Shown: piece after piece, positions 1 to 8,091 of the stretch
Numbering within the stretch: the stretch's first letter is position 1
Layout of the letters: every line of letters begins with the position of its first letter
DNA from: an uncultured Peptococcaceae bacterium
Lineage (GTDB): Bacteria; Bacillota; Limnochordia; Darwinibacteriales; Darwinibacteriaceae
Assembly (NCBI GenBank): GCA_937988745.1
Contig: CALKAR010000228.1
Span: 1-28,471, forward strand
Reading direction: 5' to 3'
DNA length: 28,471 nucleotides
Position numbers and translations under genes: made by a program
Notes under the pieces: model-generated
Databases searched by the model: none
Seen by the model: the letters and a program-made list of their open reading frames with translations, nothing else
Told to the model about the DNA's origin: nothing

Positions 1-12
1 CTTTTTGTCTGG

Positions 13-42
13 GCATAAACTGGCTCCCGCAAACCTATACTA
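13..42 (+). promoter_or_regulatory. Candidate sigma-G (forespore) promoter of spoVAC
   Basis: The sequence shows GCATA at 13-17, an 18-base spacer, then TATACTA at 36-42. This fits the sigma-G pattern known from Bacillus (gnATR, 18 bases, cAtnnTA) except for the first base of the -10 element. It ends 30 bases before the spoVAC start, and B. subtilis spoVA is a sigma-G operon. No TTGACA-like -35 lies at 17 bases from the -10, so a housekeeping promoter fits worse. Confidence 0.65.
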
Positions 43-72
43 AAGACAGCTTAAACTGGGAGGCAGCACTTA

Positions 73-513
73 ATGAAACCACAAGAATACCAACAGCTGG
101 TGAAAGAAAACCAGCCGCCAAGAAAAGTATGGAAAAATGTCCTGCTAGCATTTCTGGTGGGTGGCGGCTTTTCCCTAATCGGCCAAATCGTACTTGAATT
201 CGTCAGCGGTGTCGAGCGAACAACCGATGAGGCCTCCGCCATTACCTTAGCCATAATGATTCTCCTAGGCGCAATACTAACAGGACTGGGCATCTACGAT
301 GAAATTGCCGAAATCGGTGGTGCCGGAGCCGCCGTTCCCATTACTGGGTTTTCTAATACTGTTACCGCTGCAGCGATGGAGTTCCGCCGTGAAGGGTTCA
401 TCCTTGGCATGGGTGCCAAGATGTTTGTAATTGCAGGACCGGTCCTGGTCTACGGCATCTTGTCCGGTTTTCTGGTTGCACTTATCAAGTCAGTAGTACT
501 AGGATATTTCTAA
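73..513 (+). CDS. spoVAC: Stage V sporulation protein AC
   Basis: SpoVAC is an inner-membrane protein of the spore, part of the channel that moves dipicolinic acid (Ca-DPA) into the forespore and out at germination. The 146 aa product has the family length (about 150). After a basic N-terminus there are hydrophobic segments near 24-44, 61-77, 86-102 and 120-143, with the family motif GAGAAVPITGF near 90-100. A GGGAGG ribosome site at 58-63 sets the ATG. It is the first gene of spoVAC-spoVAD-spoVAE, preceded by a sigma-G-like promoter. It resembles spoVAE two genes downstream (GAGAxVPxxGF in both), so the two are paralogous subunits. No spoVAA or spoVAB is seen before it, although only 72 bases are visible. 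Confidence 0.95.
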   Translation: MKPQEYQQLVKENQPPRKVWKNVLLAFLVGGGFSLIGQIVLEFVSGVERTTDEASAITLAIMILLGAILTGLGIYDEIAEIGGAGAAVPITGFSNTVTAAAMEFRREGFILGMGAKMFVIAGPVLVYGILSGFLVALIKSVVLGYF

Positions 514-525
514 GGGGGGAGCAGC

Positions 526-1533
526 TTGGCAGCCAACCGGGTGGGAAGCCAAACCATCTTTTTCGAGAGGTTACCCAAACTGGTCTCGGCCCACACCATT
601 GTAGGCAGAAATGAAGGACAGGGACCGTACAGCGACTACTTCGATGAAATTCTTGATGATGATCTTCTGGAACAACCCACAGCAGAAAAGGCCGAACGGC
701 AGATCTTAGAAAAGGCCGTCGAGCAAGCCCTCAGCAAGTATGGCCTTGTTCCCCAAGATATTAACTACTACGTCAGCGGAGATCTTCTAAACCAGGTGAT
801 TTCGGCAGTTTTTAGTGCTCGCAGCCTGGCTATTCCCTTCTTGGGTATCTTTAGTGCCTGCGGTACTTTTGCACAGGGGTTAGGATTAGGCAGTATTCTC
901 CTCCAGGGAGGGTTTGCCGATAAGGTTTTGGTTGCAACTTCGAGCCACTACCAGACAGCAGAACGCCAGTATCGTTATCCGGTAGAGCTCAACATCCAGC
1001 ATCGGCCGACCAATCAGCACACAGTAACAGGCGCTGGGGCTTGCGTGTTGTCGCTCGAAGGAGAAGGCCCGAAGATCACCCATGTCACGTTTGGTAAAGT
1101 GACGGACATGGGACTCAAGGATCCCAATGACATGGGCAGCGCCATGGCACCTGCTGCCTTTGATACTCTTGAGCAGCACTTGAAGGACTTAGAACGTTCG
1201 CCCGACTATTACGATTTGATCCTCACCGGTGATTTAGGGCGTCAAGGGTTTAAGATGCTGAAGATTGTAGCTGAAAAAAAGGGAATCGCAGTGGGCAGCA
1301 ACCTGCAGGATGGGGGAGTCCTTATTTACGGCGAAGACCCGAAATATGGAGCGGGGGCAAGTGGAGCTGCATGCTCCGCAGTGATGACTCTCGGCTATGC
1401 CCTTTCGCTTCTAAGGGAAGGTAAAATCCAAAGATTCCTCTTGGTTGGTACAGGTGCCCTTCTAAATCAGCTGACCGTACAGCAGGGCGAATCAATTCCT
1501 ACCATTGCTCATGCAGTGGCAATAGAAGCTTAG
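526..1533 (+). CDS. spoVAD: Stage V sporulation protein AD
   Basis: SpoVAD is the peripheral, DPA-binding component of the spore SpoVA complex and has a thiolase-like fold. The 335 aa length matches the family (about 338). Visible family motifs are FSACGT with Cys112, TSSH at 138-141, the ERQYRYP stretch at 146-152, TVTGAGA near 166-172 and YGAGASGAACSA near 274-285. The start is TTG at 526, 12 bases after the spoVAC stop and placed by the AAGGGGGGA ribosome site at 512-520; the first ATG lies far inside the conserved region. It is co-transcribed with spoVAC and spoVAE. Nothing looks broken. Confidence 0.95.
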   Translation: MAANRVGSQTIFFERLPKLVSAHTIVGRNEGQGPYSDYFDEILDDDLLEQPTAEKAERQILEKAVEQALSKYGLVPQDINYYVSGDLLNQVISAVFSARSLAIPFLGIFSACGTFAQGLGLGSILLQGGFADKVLVATSSHYQTAERQYRYPVELNIQHRPTNQHTVTGAGACVLSLEGEGPKITHVTFGKVTDMGLKDPNDMGSAMAPAAFDTLEQHLKDLERSPDYYDLILTGDLGRQGFKMLKIVAEKKGIAVGSNLQDGGVLIYGEDPKYGAGASGAACSAVMTLGYALSLLREGKIQRFLLVGTGALLNQLTVQQGESIPTIAHAVAIEA

Positions 1534-1554
1534 GCGCGAATACGAGGTGATATC

Positions 1555-1905
1555 ATGCAGTATCTGATTGCCTTTGTCGTAGGAGGACTGATCTGTGCTG
1601 CTGCCCAGCTGGTCCTAGAGTATACAAACCTAGCTCCGGTGCATGTGCTGGTAGGATTAACAGTTCTGGGCGCAATCTCAGCGGGACTAGGAATATATGA
1701 ACCCTTTCTTCAGTTCGCGGGAGCTGGGGCTCTGGTTCCAGTCAGCGGATTCGGCAGCTCTATAACGCGAGGGATGCTTTCCGAAATAAAGCGCTTGGGA
1801 TGGGAAGGACTGTTTACCGGAGCCTTCGAAATAACAGGTCTAGGTCTTGCCGCGGCAGTGGTCTTTGGCAGCCTTATGGCGATCGCGGCCAAGCCACGCG
1901 ACTAA
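1555..1905 (+). CDS. spoVAE: Stage V sporulation protein AE (SpoVAEb type)
   Basis: A small integral membrane protein of the DPA channel complex. The 116 aa product matches SpoVAEb in length. It has hydrophobic segments near 3-19, 29-46, 54-70 and 91-111 and the GAGALVPVSGF motif shared with SpoVAC. A GAGGTGAT ribosome site at 1543-1550 precedes the ATG. It closes the spoVA operon and is followed by a strong terminator at 1930-1956. The short three-gene spoVAC-D-E form, without spoVAA, AB, AEa or AF next to it, is the arrangement I associate with clostridial spore formers. Confidence 0.93.
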   Translation: MQYLIAFVVGGLICAAAQLVLEYTNLAPVHVLVGLTVLGAISAGLGIYEPFLQFAGAGALVPVSGFGSSITRGMLSEIKRLGWEGLFTGAFEITGLGLAAAVVFGSLMAIAAKPRD

Positions 1906-1929
1906 TCACAGAAAACGAGCTATCCGTGA

Positions 1930-1956
1930 GACTCCAGAGTATTCTGGGGTCTTTTT
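1930..1956 (+). terminator. Rho-independent terminator after spoVAE
   Basis: GACTCCAGA (1930-1938) pairs with TCTGGGGTC (1943-1951), nine pairs including one G-U, around a GTAT loop, followed by TTTTT at 1952-1956. It separates the sporulation operon from the chemotaxis genes. Confidence 0.9.
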
Positions 1957-2050
1957 GTGCGCCTTTTTCAGGCAGGAGAACAGTGGGGTAAGGCGAAATA
2001 AGACAAGTGACAGCATGTTATTTCTTGCCATGACATTGGAGGCGATATTC

Positions 2051-2524
2051 ATGGCCGAAAGGCAACTGGTTGTATTCCAGCTGAACAATGAGGAATTTGG
2101 CGTCGAAATCACGAAGGTGCGCGAAATTATAAAACCACGGCATATTACACGCTTACCCCATGTCAGTGACTACATTGAAGGGGTGACAAACCTTCGTGGC
2201 GTTGTCATTCCTGTGATCTCCCTGCGCAAGCGCTTCGGTGTAGAAGCACAGGAAAACACACAAGATACCCGGATTATCATCTTGGAAGTAAACGAAAACC
2301 AGGTGGGCTTTATCGTAGATGCGGTCACAGAAACACTGCGTCTGCCCGAATCCCAGATTGATCCACCCCCAAGCATGATTGCGGGTTTAAAATCAGACTA
2401 TCTGGCTGGAGTTGGCAAACACGAAGATCGGCTGATTATTATTCTAGAAGTGGACAAGATCCTTACTTCAGAAGAAAAAATCGAGCTCCAGTCAATTAAC
2501 GCCGACGCCGAAGCAGTACAATAG
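2051..2524 (+). CDS. cheW: Chemotaxis coupling protein CheW
   Basis: CheW links receptors to the CheA kinase at the inner face of the membrane. The product is 157 aa, a single CheW (SH3-like) domain. Motifs seen: QLVVFQLNNEEFGV at the N-terminus, KVREII near 24-29, the VTNLRGVVIPVISLRKRFG core near 46-64 and VGFIVDAVTE near 86-95. The open frame runs upstream to 1847, but that part crosses the terminator and overlaps spoVAE. TTGGAGG at 2036-2042 puts the start at ATG 2051. It stands 64 bases ahead of fliM, with a sigma-D-like promoter between, so it may have its own transcript or read through. I did not find a convincing promoter in 1957-2050. Confidence 0.93.
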   Translation: MAERQLVVFQLNNEEFGVEITKVREIIKPRHITRLPHVSDYIEGVTNLRGVVIPVISLRKRFGVEAQENTQDTRIIILEVNENQVGFIVDAVTETLRLPESQIDPPPSMIAGLKSDYLAGVGKHEDRLIIILEVDKILTSEEKIELQSINADAEAVQ

Positions 2525-2527
2525 GTA

Positions 2528-2555
2528 TCAAGCTTCGTACTTGCGGTGCCGATAA
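2528..2555 (+). promoter_or_regulatory. Candidate sigma-D/FliA (sigma-28) promoter upstream of fliM
   Basis: GCCGATAA at 2548-2555 is an exact match to the -10 element of motility sigma factors. TCAAGCTT at 2528-2535 lies 12 bases upstream and matches six of eight positions of the FliA -35 element TAAAGTTT (usual gap 11). It lies in the 64-base gap between cheW and fliM, 33 bases before the fliM start. Confidence 0.55.
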
Positions 2556-2588
2556 TAGACAGAGAATGAGAAACGAGAGGTGAGCGGC

Positions 2589-3581
2589 ATGCATGATATT
2601 CTATCTCAAGAAGAAATCGACCTACTAATTCAAGCAGCTACCGCGCCCCAAGAAACTAACGAAGCTGAACTTGTTGTAGAGGACCGAACGGTAGATACCT
2701 ATGACTTTAGTCGTCCGAACAAGTTCTCCAAGGAGCATATTCGAGGCCTGCAGCGGATCCATGAACAGTTCTGCCGGACTTTTGCTGGCCTGATGTCGGC
2801 CAAACTGCGCAGTCGGTTGGAGCTGAGCGTCAGTTCTATCACGCAGCTTACATTCGGTGACTACGTCCGCTCACTGCCCAATCCTTCAGTTCTGACGGTA
2901 TTTGACGTCTCACCTCTCCAGGGTTCAATTGTAGTACAGTTTACACCTGAAATAGCCTTTGTACTCCACGACCGGTTGTGCGGCGGACCTGGACGGGTGC
3001 CGGAACGCACCAGGAGTCTAACAGACATTGAAGTAGCAGTGTTCCGCAAACAGGTACTGTACTCGCTTAACAACCTGCTCAAGGATGCTTGGCATGAGGT
3101 CAAGCCTCTTGAATTCGAACTGACAGACATTGAAAGCAACCCGCAGTTCCTTCAGATTGCATCTATCCGCGATGTTGTCGCGTTGGTGACGATAAATTTC
3201 AGATTGAACGAACTGCACGATATGATGACAATTTGCCTGCCGTTTCGAACTCTCGAGCCGATTATTGGCAATCTGAGTCAGGCAAGGATGTTTGAATCTC
3301 TCAGACGTCCCGATCCTGCACAAATAGAGCGTCTCAAAGCGAAAGTGCGTTCAGCCGTTCTGCCCGTAGAGGTAGAACTAGGTTCAGCCATAGTCACTGT
3401 TCAAGACCTCCTCGATCTTGATGTCGGTGACGTTATCACACTGGATCGCAGCACAAATGAGACGATCGATGTCAAAATCGGAACACTGACGAAGTTCAAA
3501 GCGACGCCAGGCCGGATTGGCTCGAAAATCGGCATCGTTATTACTGCGGTATGCCAAAGCCGAGGAGGCGAACAAGAATGA
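2589..3581 (+). CDS. fliM: Flagellar motor switch protein FliM
   Basis: FliM forms the C-ring of the flagellar switch and receives phosphorylated CheY. The 330 aa protein starts with the CheY-P binding peptide (ILSQEEIDLLI, residues 4-14), followed by a CheC-like middle domain (about 45-230) and a SpoA/FliN-like C-terminal domain (about 245-325, including LDLDVGDVITLD). A GTG at 2580 is possible, but GAGAGG at 2574-2579 touches it, so ATG 2589 is chosen with nine bases of spacing. Its stop overlaps the ATG of fliY (ATGA). It appears to be transcribed from the sigma-D-like promoter just upstream. Confidence 0.95.
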   Translation: MHDILSQEEIDLLIQAATAPQETNEAELVVEDRTVDTYDFSRPNKFSKEHIRGLQRIHEQFCRTFAGLMSAKLRSRLELSVSSITQLTFGDYVRSLPNPSVLTVFDVSPLQGSIVVQFTPEIAFVLHDRLCGGPGRVPERTRSLTDIEVAVFRKQVLYSLNNLLKDAWHEVKPLEFELTDIESNPQFLQIASIRDVVALVTINFRLNELHDMMTICLPFRTLEPIIGNLSQARMFESLRRPDPAQIERLKAKVRSAVLPVEVELGSAIVTVQDLLDLDVGDVITLDRSTNETIDVKIGTLTKFKATPGRIGSKIGIVITAVCQSRGGEQE

Positions 3582-4594
3582 ACCTAGAGCTTACAGATAT
3601 GGAAAGGGACACACTCGCTGAAATAGGCAATATATCCATGGGTTCGGCAGCAACCGCACTTAGTACGTTAGTCAACAGGAAAGTGCGCATCACGGTCCCG
3701 GAGGTTACCCTTAGTGACGTAGCCTCGGTTAGACAATCATATCCGGTACCCTGTCTGCTCGTCAACGTCCAGTACCTCTCTGGGCTGCAGGGTGAAAACA
3801 TTCTCGTTATCAAAGAAAAAGATGCCCTAATCATCGGCAACTTGATGATGGGCGAAGATGGGACGAATCCCCCAGCTGAGCTTGATGAGATTTATCTGAG
3901 CGCTGTTTCCGAAGCAATGAACATGATGATGGGTTCGGCAGCAACCGCGATGTCTGAGCTCTTCCAAGAGACGATTGATATTTCTCCACCCACAGCTGAG
4001 CAGCGGGATTTGGCCCACGAACCTCTAACTGACGATATTTCTGAAAACACCCCTGTCGTCACAGTCGCGTTTAGGATTGAGATAGACGATCTTGTCGACA
4101 GCACCATGCTGCAGATAATCGATGTGGAATTTGCCAAGGGTATGGTAGCCAAAATCATGCCCAGCGAGGACGAAGAACCTGCAGTAACCTCAGCCGCTGC
4201 AGAAATGCCTATCGTAGAGGCTGAATCGGAAACAGCTGAAAAGGTCACATGGGATGATCTCAGCGTGGCTCCGTCACCCGCAATGCCAGCCCAGCCTGCA
4301 GGGACACAGGTTTCGCAGACAGAACACCTAGGAAATGTCAAGATTGATCTGATCAAAGACATCCCTGTCAAGGTTCGTGCTGTACTTGGCCGGACAAATA
4401 TGACCATCGAGAATATTCTGCGGCTTGGGCCTGGTAACATTGTGGAATTAGATTCTTTTCACGGTGAACCCATTGAGATTTACGCAAATGATACTCTGAT
4501 CGCCAGGGGAGAAGTAGTCGTTGTAGGCGAGCAATTCGGAATCAGGGTGACAGAGATTGCCTCGCCCCAAGACAGAATCGGTAGTGTACGTTAG
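3578..4594 (+). CDS. fliY: Flagellar motor switch phosphatase FliY
   Basis: FliY is both a switch component and a CheY-P phosphatase in Firmicutes. The 338 aa protein has a CheC-type N-terminal half with two phosphatase signatures of the form [D/S]xxxExxN: DTLAEIGN near residues 11-18 and SAVSEAMN near 108-115, both intact. After a variable acidic, Ala/Pro-rich linker (about 190-245) comes a SpoA/FliN domain (about 250-330, with LGRTNMTIENILRLGPGNIVELD spread over the core). ATG 3578 overlaps the fliM stop and has AGGAGG at 3563-3568. Bacillus FliY carries an N-terminal FliM-like CheY-binding peptide; here the protein begins directly at the CheC domain and has none, and the ATGA junction leaves no room for it. 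Confidence 0.93.
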   Translation: MNLELTDMERDTLAEIGNISMGSAATALSTLVNRKVRITVPEVTLSDVASVRQSYPVPCLLVNVQYLSGLQGENILVIKEKDALIIGNLMMGEDGTNPPAELDEIYLSAVSEAMNMMMGSAATAMSELFQETIDISPPTAEQRDLAHEPLTDDISENTPVVTVAFRIEIDDLVDSTMLQIIDVEFAKGMVAKIMPSEDEEPAVTSAAAEMPIVEAESETAEKVTWDDLSVAPSPAMPAQPAGTQVSQTEHLGNVKIDLIKDIPVKVRAVLGRTNMTIENILRLGPGNIVELDSFHGEPIEIYANDTLIARGEVVVVGEQFGIRVTEIASPQDRIGSVR

Positions 4595-4615
4595 GTCAAG
4601 AGAAGAGGTGGGCTA

Positions 4616-6616
4616 TTGGATACTAGTGAATTCAAAGAGATTTTCGCAGCTGAAGCTCGAGATTACCTCCAATCGCTCAATGATGATCTATTACGGTTGG
4701 AAAATGATCCAGAGAACAGCGATATTCTAGATGAGATGTTTCGCGCTGCCCACAGCTTGAAAGGTATGGCTGGCACAATGGGATTTCACGAACTTGCGGA
4801 TTTCACCCATGAAATGGAGAGCATTTTTGATCTCCTCCGCACAGGTTCCCTCAAAGCAACGCAAGACGTAGTAGACGTGCTCTTCCAAGCTGTGGATACC
4901 CTCGAACTGCTCCTAGAAGCGACTATCGATGGTTCGCCCATTGCTTATCATGAGCAGATCACTGAGCGCCTGCGCTCTTTGACCAGCCTTACGCCATCGC
5001 AGACATCTTCTCGAAGCGCTGGCGAAGTTGACGTGGGCTTTAAACTCAATGAGTTTGACCGCGAGACCATAAAACAGGGAAGGGAACAGGGACTCAACGC
5101 CTATGTTGCTGAAGTCTCGCTCCGGCCTAATACTCTGCTCAAATCTGTGCGTGTATTTACGGTTTTCCAAGCGCTGGAAAATATCGGAACGATTATCAAG
5201 AGCGATCCTCCAGCTCACGATCTAGAAGAGGAACGCTTTGATCTAGACTTTGCGCTTCTCCTTTTGACCAAAGAAAGCGCACAAACAGTCCAGCAAGTCA
5301 TTGAAGGAATCTCTGAGATCGATGCTGCTAAGGTGCACGTAGTCAACCAAGAACAGCAGTCTAATCTTCCGGTAGAAGCCGCTGCGGCCCAAGAAGAACC
5401 ACAAGCAGAATTTCCTGCCAACGCTGGATCCCCATTGGTGAAGCCCACCCAATTCCAGCAGCGCAGCGGTGACAAATACGTCCGCATTGAGACAGAACGT
5501 TTGGATAAGCTGATTAACTTAGTGGGCGAGCTGGTAATCAGCCGTACACAGGTAATTGAAATCATGCGCGATGTGGTTGATGCGGAACAGAAGAGTGCTG
5601 CCGATCAGCTTGATCGCGTCACAACGGAACTGCAGCATGCTGCTATGAGTCTGAGAATGGTTCCCATCAAACAGGTATTTGATCGCTTCCCCCGTATGGT
5701 TCGGGATCTGGCGCGGGCCAGTCAGAAGGAAATTAATCTTGAAATCTATGGAGAAGATACGGAGCTTGACCGTTCTCTTGTCAATCAGATCGGTGACCCT
5801 CTGGTGCACCTGATCCGCAACGCAATTGACCACGGCATCGAGCCTAGAGAGGTGCGCGCCGCCAGAGGAAAGCCCACAGTAGGAACGGTCCGCGTGGGTG
5901 CACGTCATGAAGGAAGCCACATTGTCATTGCTGTAGAAGACGATGGCGGCGGTTTGGATGTAGATAAGATCCGAGCCAAGGCAATCGAGCGGGGACTCCT
6001 TGCGGAAGACGTTGGTGAGATAACACAGGATACAGCGATAGACCTCCTATTCCAACCGGGATTCAGCACCGCCAGTACCGTCACTGACATATCTGGCCGG
6101 GGGGTAGGTATGGACGCAGTTAAGTCTGTAATAGAGTCCATGAGCGGAACAATTGAAATAGAGACTGAACCGGAGAAATACCTCCGCACAGTAATCAAGC
6201 TGCCGCTGACCCTGGCAATCATTAAAGCGCTCTTGGTTATGGCAGATGGTGCCACCTACGCAATCCCCATTCAAGCGGTGCGGGAGAACCTCCAGATTAC
6301 AAGGGATCAAATCAAGACTGTACAGCAGCATGATGTGATTGTGCTGCGTGATGAAATACTGCCGCTGTACGATTTAGCTGGCTGTCTTGGCTTTACACCG
6401 CTGCAGCCTGAAGAAGATGAAAGTTTGTCCGTTATTGTGATGGAGACCAGGGGTCAGAAGGCCGCCTTTATTGTAGAAGATTTAATCGGTCAACAAGAGA
6501 TAGTGATCAAGAGCCTAGGCGACTTGATAGGTGAAGTAAAAGGAATTGCCGGCGCCGCAGTCTTAGGAAACGGCCAGGTAGCCCTAATATTAGACAACAG
6601 CACCTTACTAAGATAG
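4616..6616 (+). CDS. cheA: Chemotaxis histidine kinase CheA
   Basis: CheA autophosphorylates in response to receptors and passes phosphate to CheY and CheB. The 666 aa protein has all five domains. P1 Hpt (1-105) carries the phosphorylated His46 in AAHSLKG. P2 (about 155-245) is the response-regulator binding domain. P3 dimerisation lies at about 287-350. The P4 ATPase (about 350-525) shows N-box LIRNAIDHGIE, G1 DDGGGLD and G2 GRGVGMDAVK. P5 (about 530-666) is CheW-like. The start is TTG 4616 behind GAGGTGG at 4605-4611, 21 bases after fliY. No residue loss is seen. Linkers around 110-135 and 255-285 are Ser/Ala/Gln-rich. Confidence 0.96.
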   Translation: MDTSEFKEIFAAEARDYLQSLNDDLLRLENDPENSDILDEMFRAAHSLKGMAGTMGFHELADFTHEMESIFDLLRTGSLKATQDVVDVLFQAVDTLELLLEATIDGSPIAYHEQITERLRSLTSLTPSQTSSRSAGEVDVGFKLNEFDRETIKQGREQGLNAYVAEVSLRPNTLLKSVRVFTVFQALENIGTIIKSDPPAHDLEEERFDLDFALLLLTKESAQTVQQVIEGISEIDAAKVHVVNQEQQSNLPVEAAAAQEEPQAEFPANAGSPLVKPTQFQQRSGDKYVRIETERLDKLINLVGELVISRTQVIEIMRDVVDAEQKSAADQLDRVTTELQHAAMSLRMVPIKQVFDRFPRMVRDLARASQKEINLEIYGEDTELDRSLVNQIGDPLVHLIRNAIDHGIEPREVRAARGKPTVGTVRVGARHEGSHIVIAVEDDGGGLDVDKIRAKAIERGLLAEDVGEITQDTAIDLLFQPGFSTASTVTDISGRGVGMDAVKSVIESMSGTIEIETEPEKYLRTVIKLPLTLAIIKALLVMADGATYAIPIQAVRENLQITRDQIKTVQQHDVIVLRDEILPLYDLAGCLGFTPLQPEEDESLSVIVMETRGQKAAFIVEDLIGQQEIVIKSLGDLIGEVKGIAGAAVLGNGQVALILDNSTLLR

Positions 6617-6629
6617 GAGATGATGTGGC

Positions 6630-6992
6630 ATGCCAAAGACCGTACTCATTACAGATGATACAGCCTTTATGCGCATGACTCTAAAGAATGTGATCCAAAA
6701 GAATGGATACATCGTTGTAGGCGAAGCAGCCGACGGTGAAGAGGCTGTAGCCAAGTATTTAGAGCTCCGCCCAGACCTAGTAACCATGGATATTACCATG
6801 CCCAAGATGGATGGCATTACCGCAATTAAGGAAATAATGCGCCACGATCCTGACGCCAGAATCATTGTCTGCAGCGCCATGGGCCAAAAACCAATGGTAA
6901 TTGAAGCTCTTAACGCTGGAGCGAAAGACTTCTTAGTAAAGCCCTTTGATGCCGATCGAGTAATTGAGGCGCTGCGGAAGGCTGCTCCGTAG
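6630..6992 (+). CDS. cheY: Chemotaxis response regulator CheY
   Basis: A single receiver domain of 120 aa with the acidic pair Asp9-Asp10, phospho-acceptor Asp54 in VTMDITMPKMDG, Ser82 at the switch Ser/Thr position and Lys104 in FLVKPF. Phosphorylated by CheA, it binds FliM to change motor rotation. In Firmicutes with CheC/CheD, CheY-P also feeds back on adaptation through CheC. TAGGAGATGATG precedes the ATG. It sits between cheA and cheC, 13 and 11 bases from its neighbours, clearly in one operon. Confidence 0.95.
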   Translation: MPKTVLITDDTAFMRMTLKNVIQKNGYIVVGEAADGEEAVAKYLELRPDLVTMDITMPKMDGITAIKEIMRHDPDARIIVCSAMGQKPMVIEALNAGAKDFLVKPFDADRVIEALRKAAP

Positions 6993-7003
6993 GAGGAGGC
7001 TGA

Positions 7004-7600
7004 ATGGACAGACTGGACTTCCTTCGGGAATTAGGAAATATAGGTATAGGGCACGCAACTACTGCGCTGTCAGAAATGCTGCAGGGCAAACTCTTTCGCC
7101 TTGTAGTTCCTGATGCCCGCATTCTTCCTTTCGAAGAAGCCGCCGCTTACATTGGTGGCCTTGATGAGGTCGTGGCGGGCATCTTTATGCAGATATCCGG
7201 TGACGTTACGGGCCACATGGCTTTTATTCTTCCCATAGAGAGTGCCCACACAATGGTAGAGATGCTGACTCAGCGAAAAGGTACAGACGAGGAAATTTTC
7301 GATGAGTTAGGCCGCTCCGCGCTGGAAGAAATCGGGAATATTATGATTACTTCTTATCTTAACGCTCTCAGCGCCTTAACGAACCTTGTGATGTCACCCA
7401 GTATTCCAGCCCTAGCTATTGATATGGCAGGTGCTGTTTGGCAAAGTGTTCTTGCAGGAGCTCTCGTCGACGATGAAGTGACGGTTATTCGAACTGATTT
7501 CTCTGCCGATGGTGTGGATATCGGAGGCAACATCGTGCTGCTTCCGGATGATGAGGAATTTCAAAAGATCGAGCGCGCCCTCGGCCTGGAGGATTTGTGA
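7004..7600 (+). CDS. cheC: CheY-P phosphatase CheC
   Basis: CheC removes phosphate from CheY-P and, when bound to CheY-P, sequesters CheD. The 198 aa product has both CheC catalytic signatures: DFLRELGN (Asp5, Glu9, Asn12) and SALEEIGN in the second half (near 105-112). It is therefore predicted active at both sites, as FliY is. AGGAGG at 6992-6997 precedes the ATG. The stop overlaps the cheD start, a coupling that fits the CheC-CheD partnership. Confidence 0.94.
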   Translation: MDRLDFLRELGNIGIGHATTALSEMLQGKLFRLVVPDARILPFEEAAAYIGGLDEVVAGIFMQISGDVTGHMAFILPIESAHTMVEMLTQRKGTDEEIFDELGRSALEEIGNIMITSYLNALSALTNLVMSPSIPALAIDMAGAVWQSVLAGALVDDEVTVIRTDFSADGVDIGGNIVLLPDDEEFQKIERALGLEDL

Positions 7601-8082
7601 TGCAAGAGGTCTTTGTAAATATGGGAGAAATTCGAGCCTTAGCGAAGTCTGGTATCCTTACGACCGTTGGCTTGGGCTCATGTATAGGAGTGGCCTTGTA
7701 TGACAGCGTGGCCCAAGTGGGAGTAATGGGACATGTTTTTTTACCGACAGCCCGCCGTCAAAACGAAAAAATAGACATGCCGGGAAAGTACGCTGATACA
7801 GCTATCCCGGCTCTTATCGACGAAGCTGTTAAATTAGGCGCCCAAAAACGCCGTCTGTGGGCGAAACTCGCTGGTGGCGCCAACTTGTTTCCTAATTTGA
7901 CTACAAGTAATGGAAACATTGGCAGCCAGAATATCAAAGCAGTACTGGAGAACTTGGCATTATACGATATACCAGTAATTGGCGAGGATCTGGCAGGGAA
8001 TCATGGACGTAAAATGCGTTTTTTTGTCGAAGATGGCCGTGTCACAGTAACAGCTATCGGTAAGGAACCAATTGATATTTGA
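7600..8082 (+). CDS. cheD: Chemoreceptor glutamine deamidase CheD
   Basis: CheD deamidates glutamines on receptors and tunes them; CheC competes for it. The 160 aa product has the Cys of the GLGSCIGVALYD motif and the His of GVMGHVFLP, the expected Cys-His pair. The open frame can begin at GTG 7597, but GGAGG at 7588-7592 is only four bases from it, so ATG 7600, which shares a base with the cheC stop, is chosen. Confidence 0.94.
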   Translation: MQEVFVNMGEIRALAKSGILTTVGLGSCIGVALYDSVAQVGVMGHVFLPTARRQNEKIDMPGKYADTAIPALIDEAVKLGAQKRRLWAKLAGGANLFPNLTTSNGNIGSQNIKAVLENLALYDIPVIGEDLAGNHGRKMRFFVEDGRVTVTAIGKEPIDI

Positions 8083-8091
8083 GGTGGTCCC

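Noticed and set aside
916..923. Another GCCGATAA (sigma-28 -10 element)
   Set aside because: It lies inside spoVAD, has no TAAA-like -35 upstream and no start of a gene behind it; chance match in coding sequence.
1847..2050. Upstream extension of cheW
   Set aside because: It overlaps spoVAE and the terminator at 1930-1956; the conserved CheW domain begins at 2051 behind TTGGAGG.
3892..4440. 182-codon open frame antisense to fliY
   Set aside because: No ribosome site and no recognisable domain; fliY on the other strand has clear conserved motifs. Same reasoning for other antisense frames.
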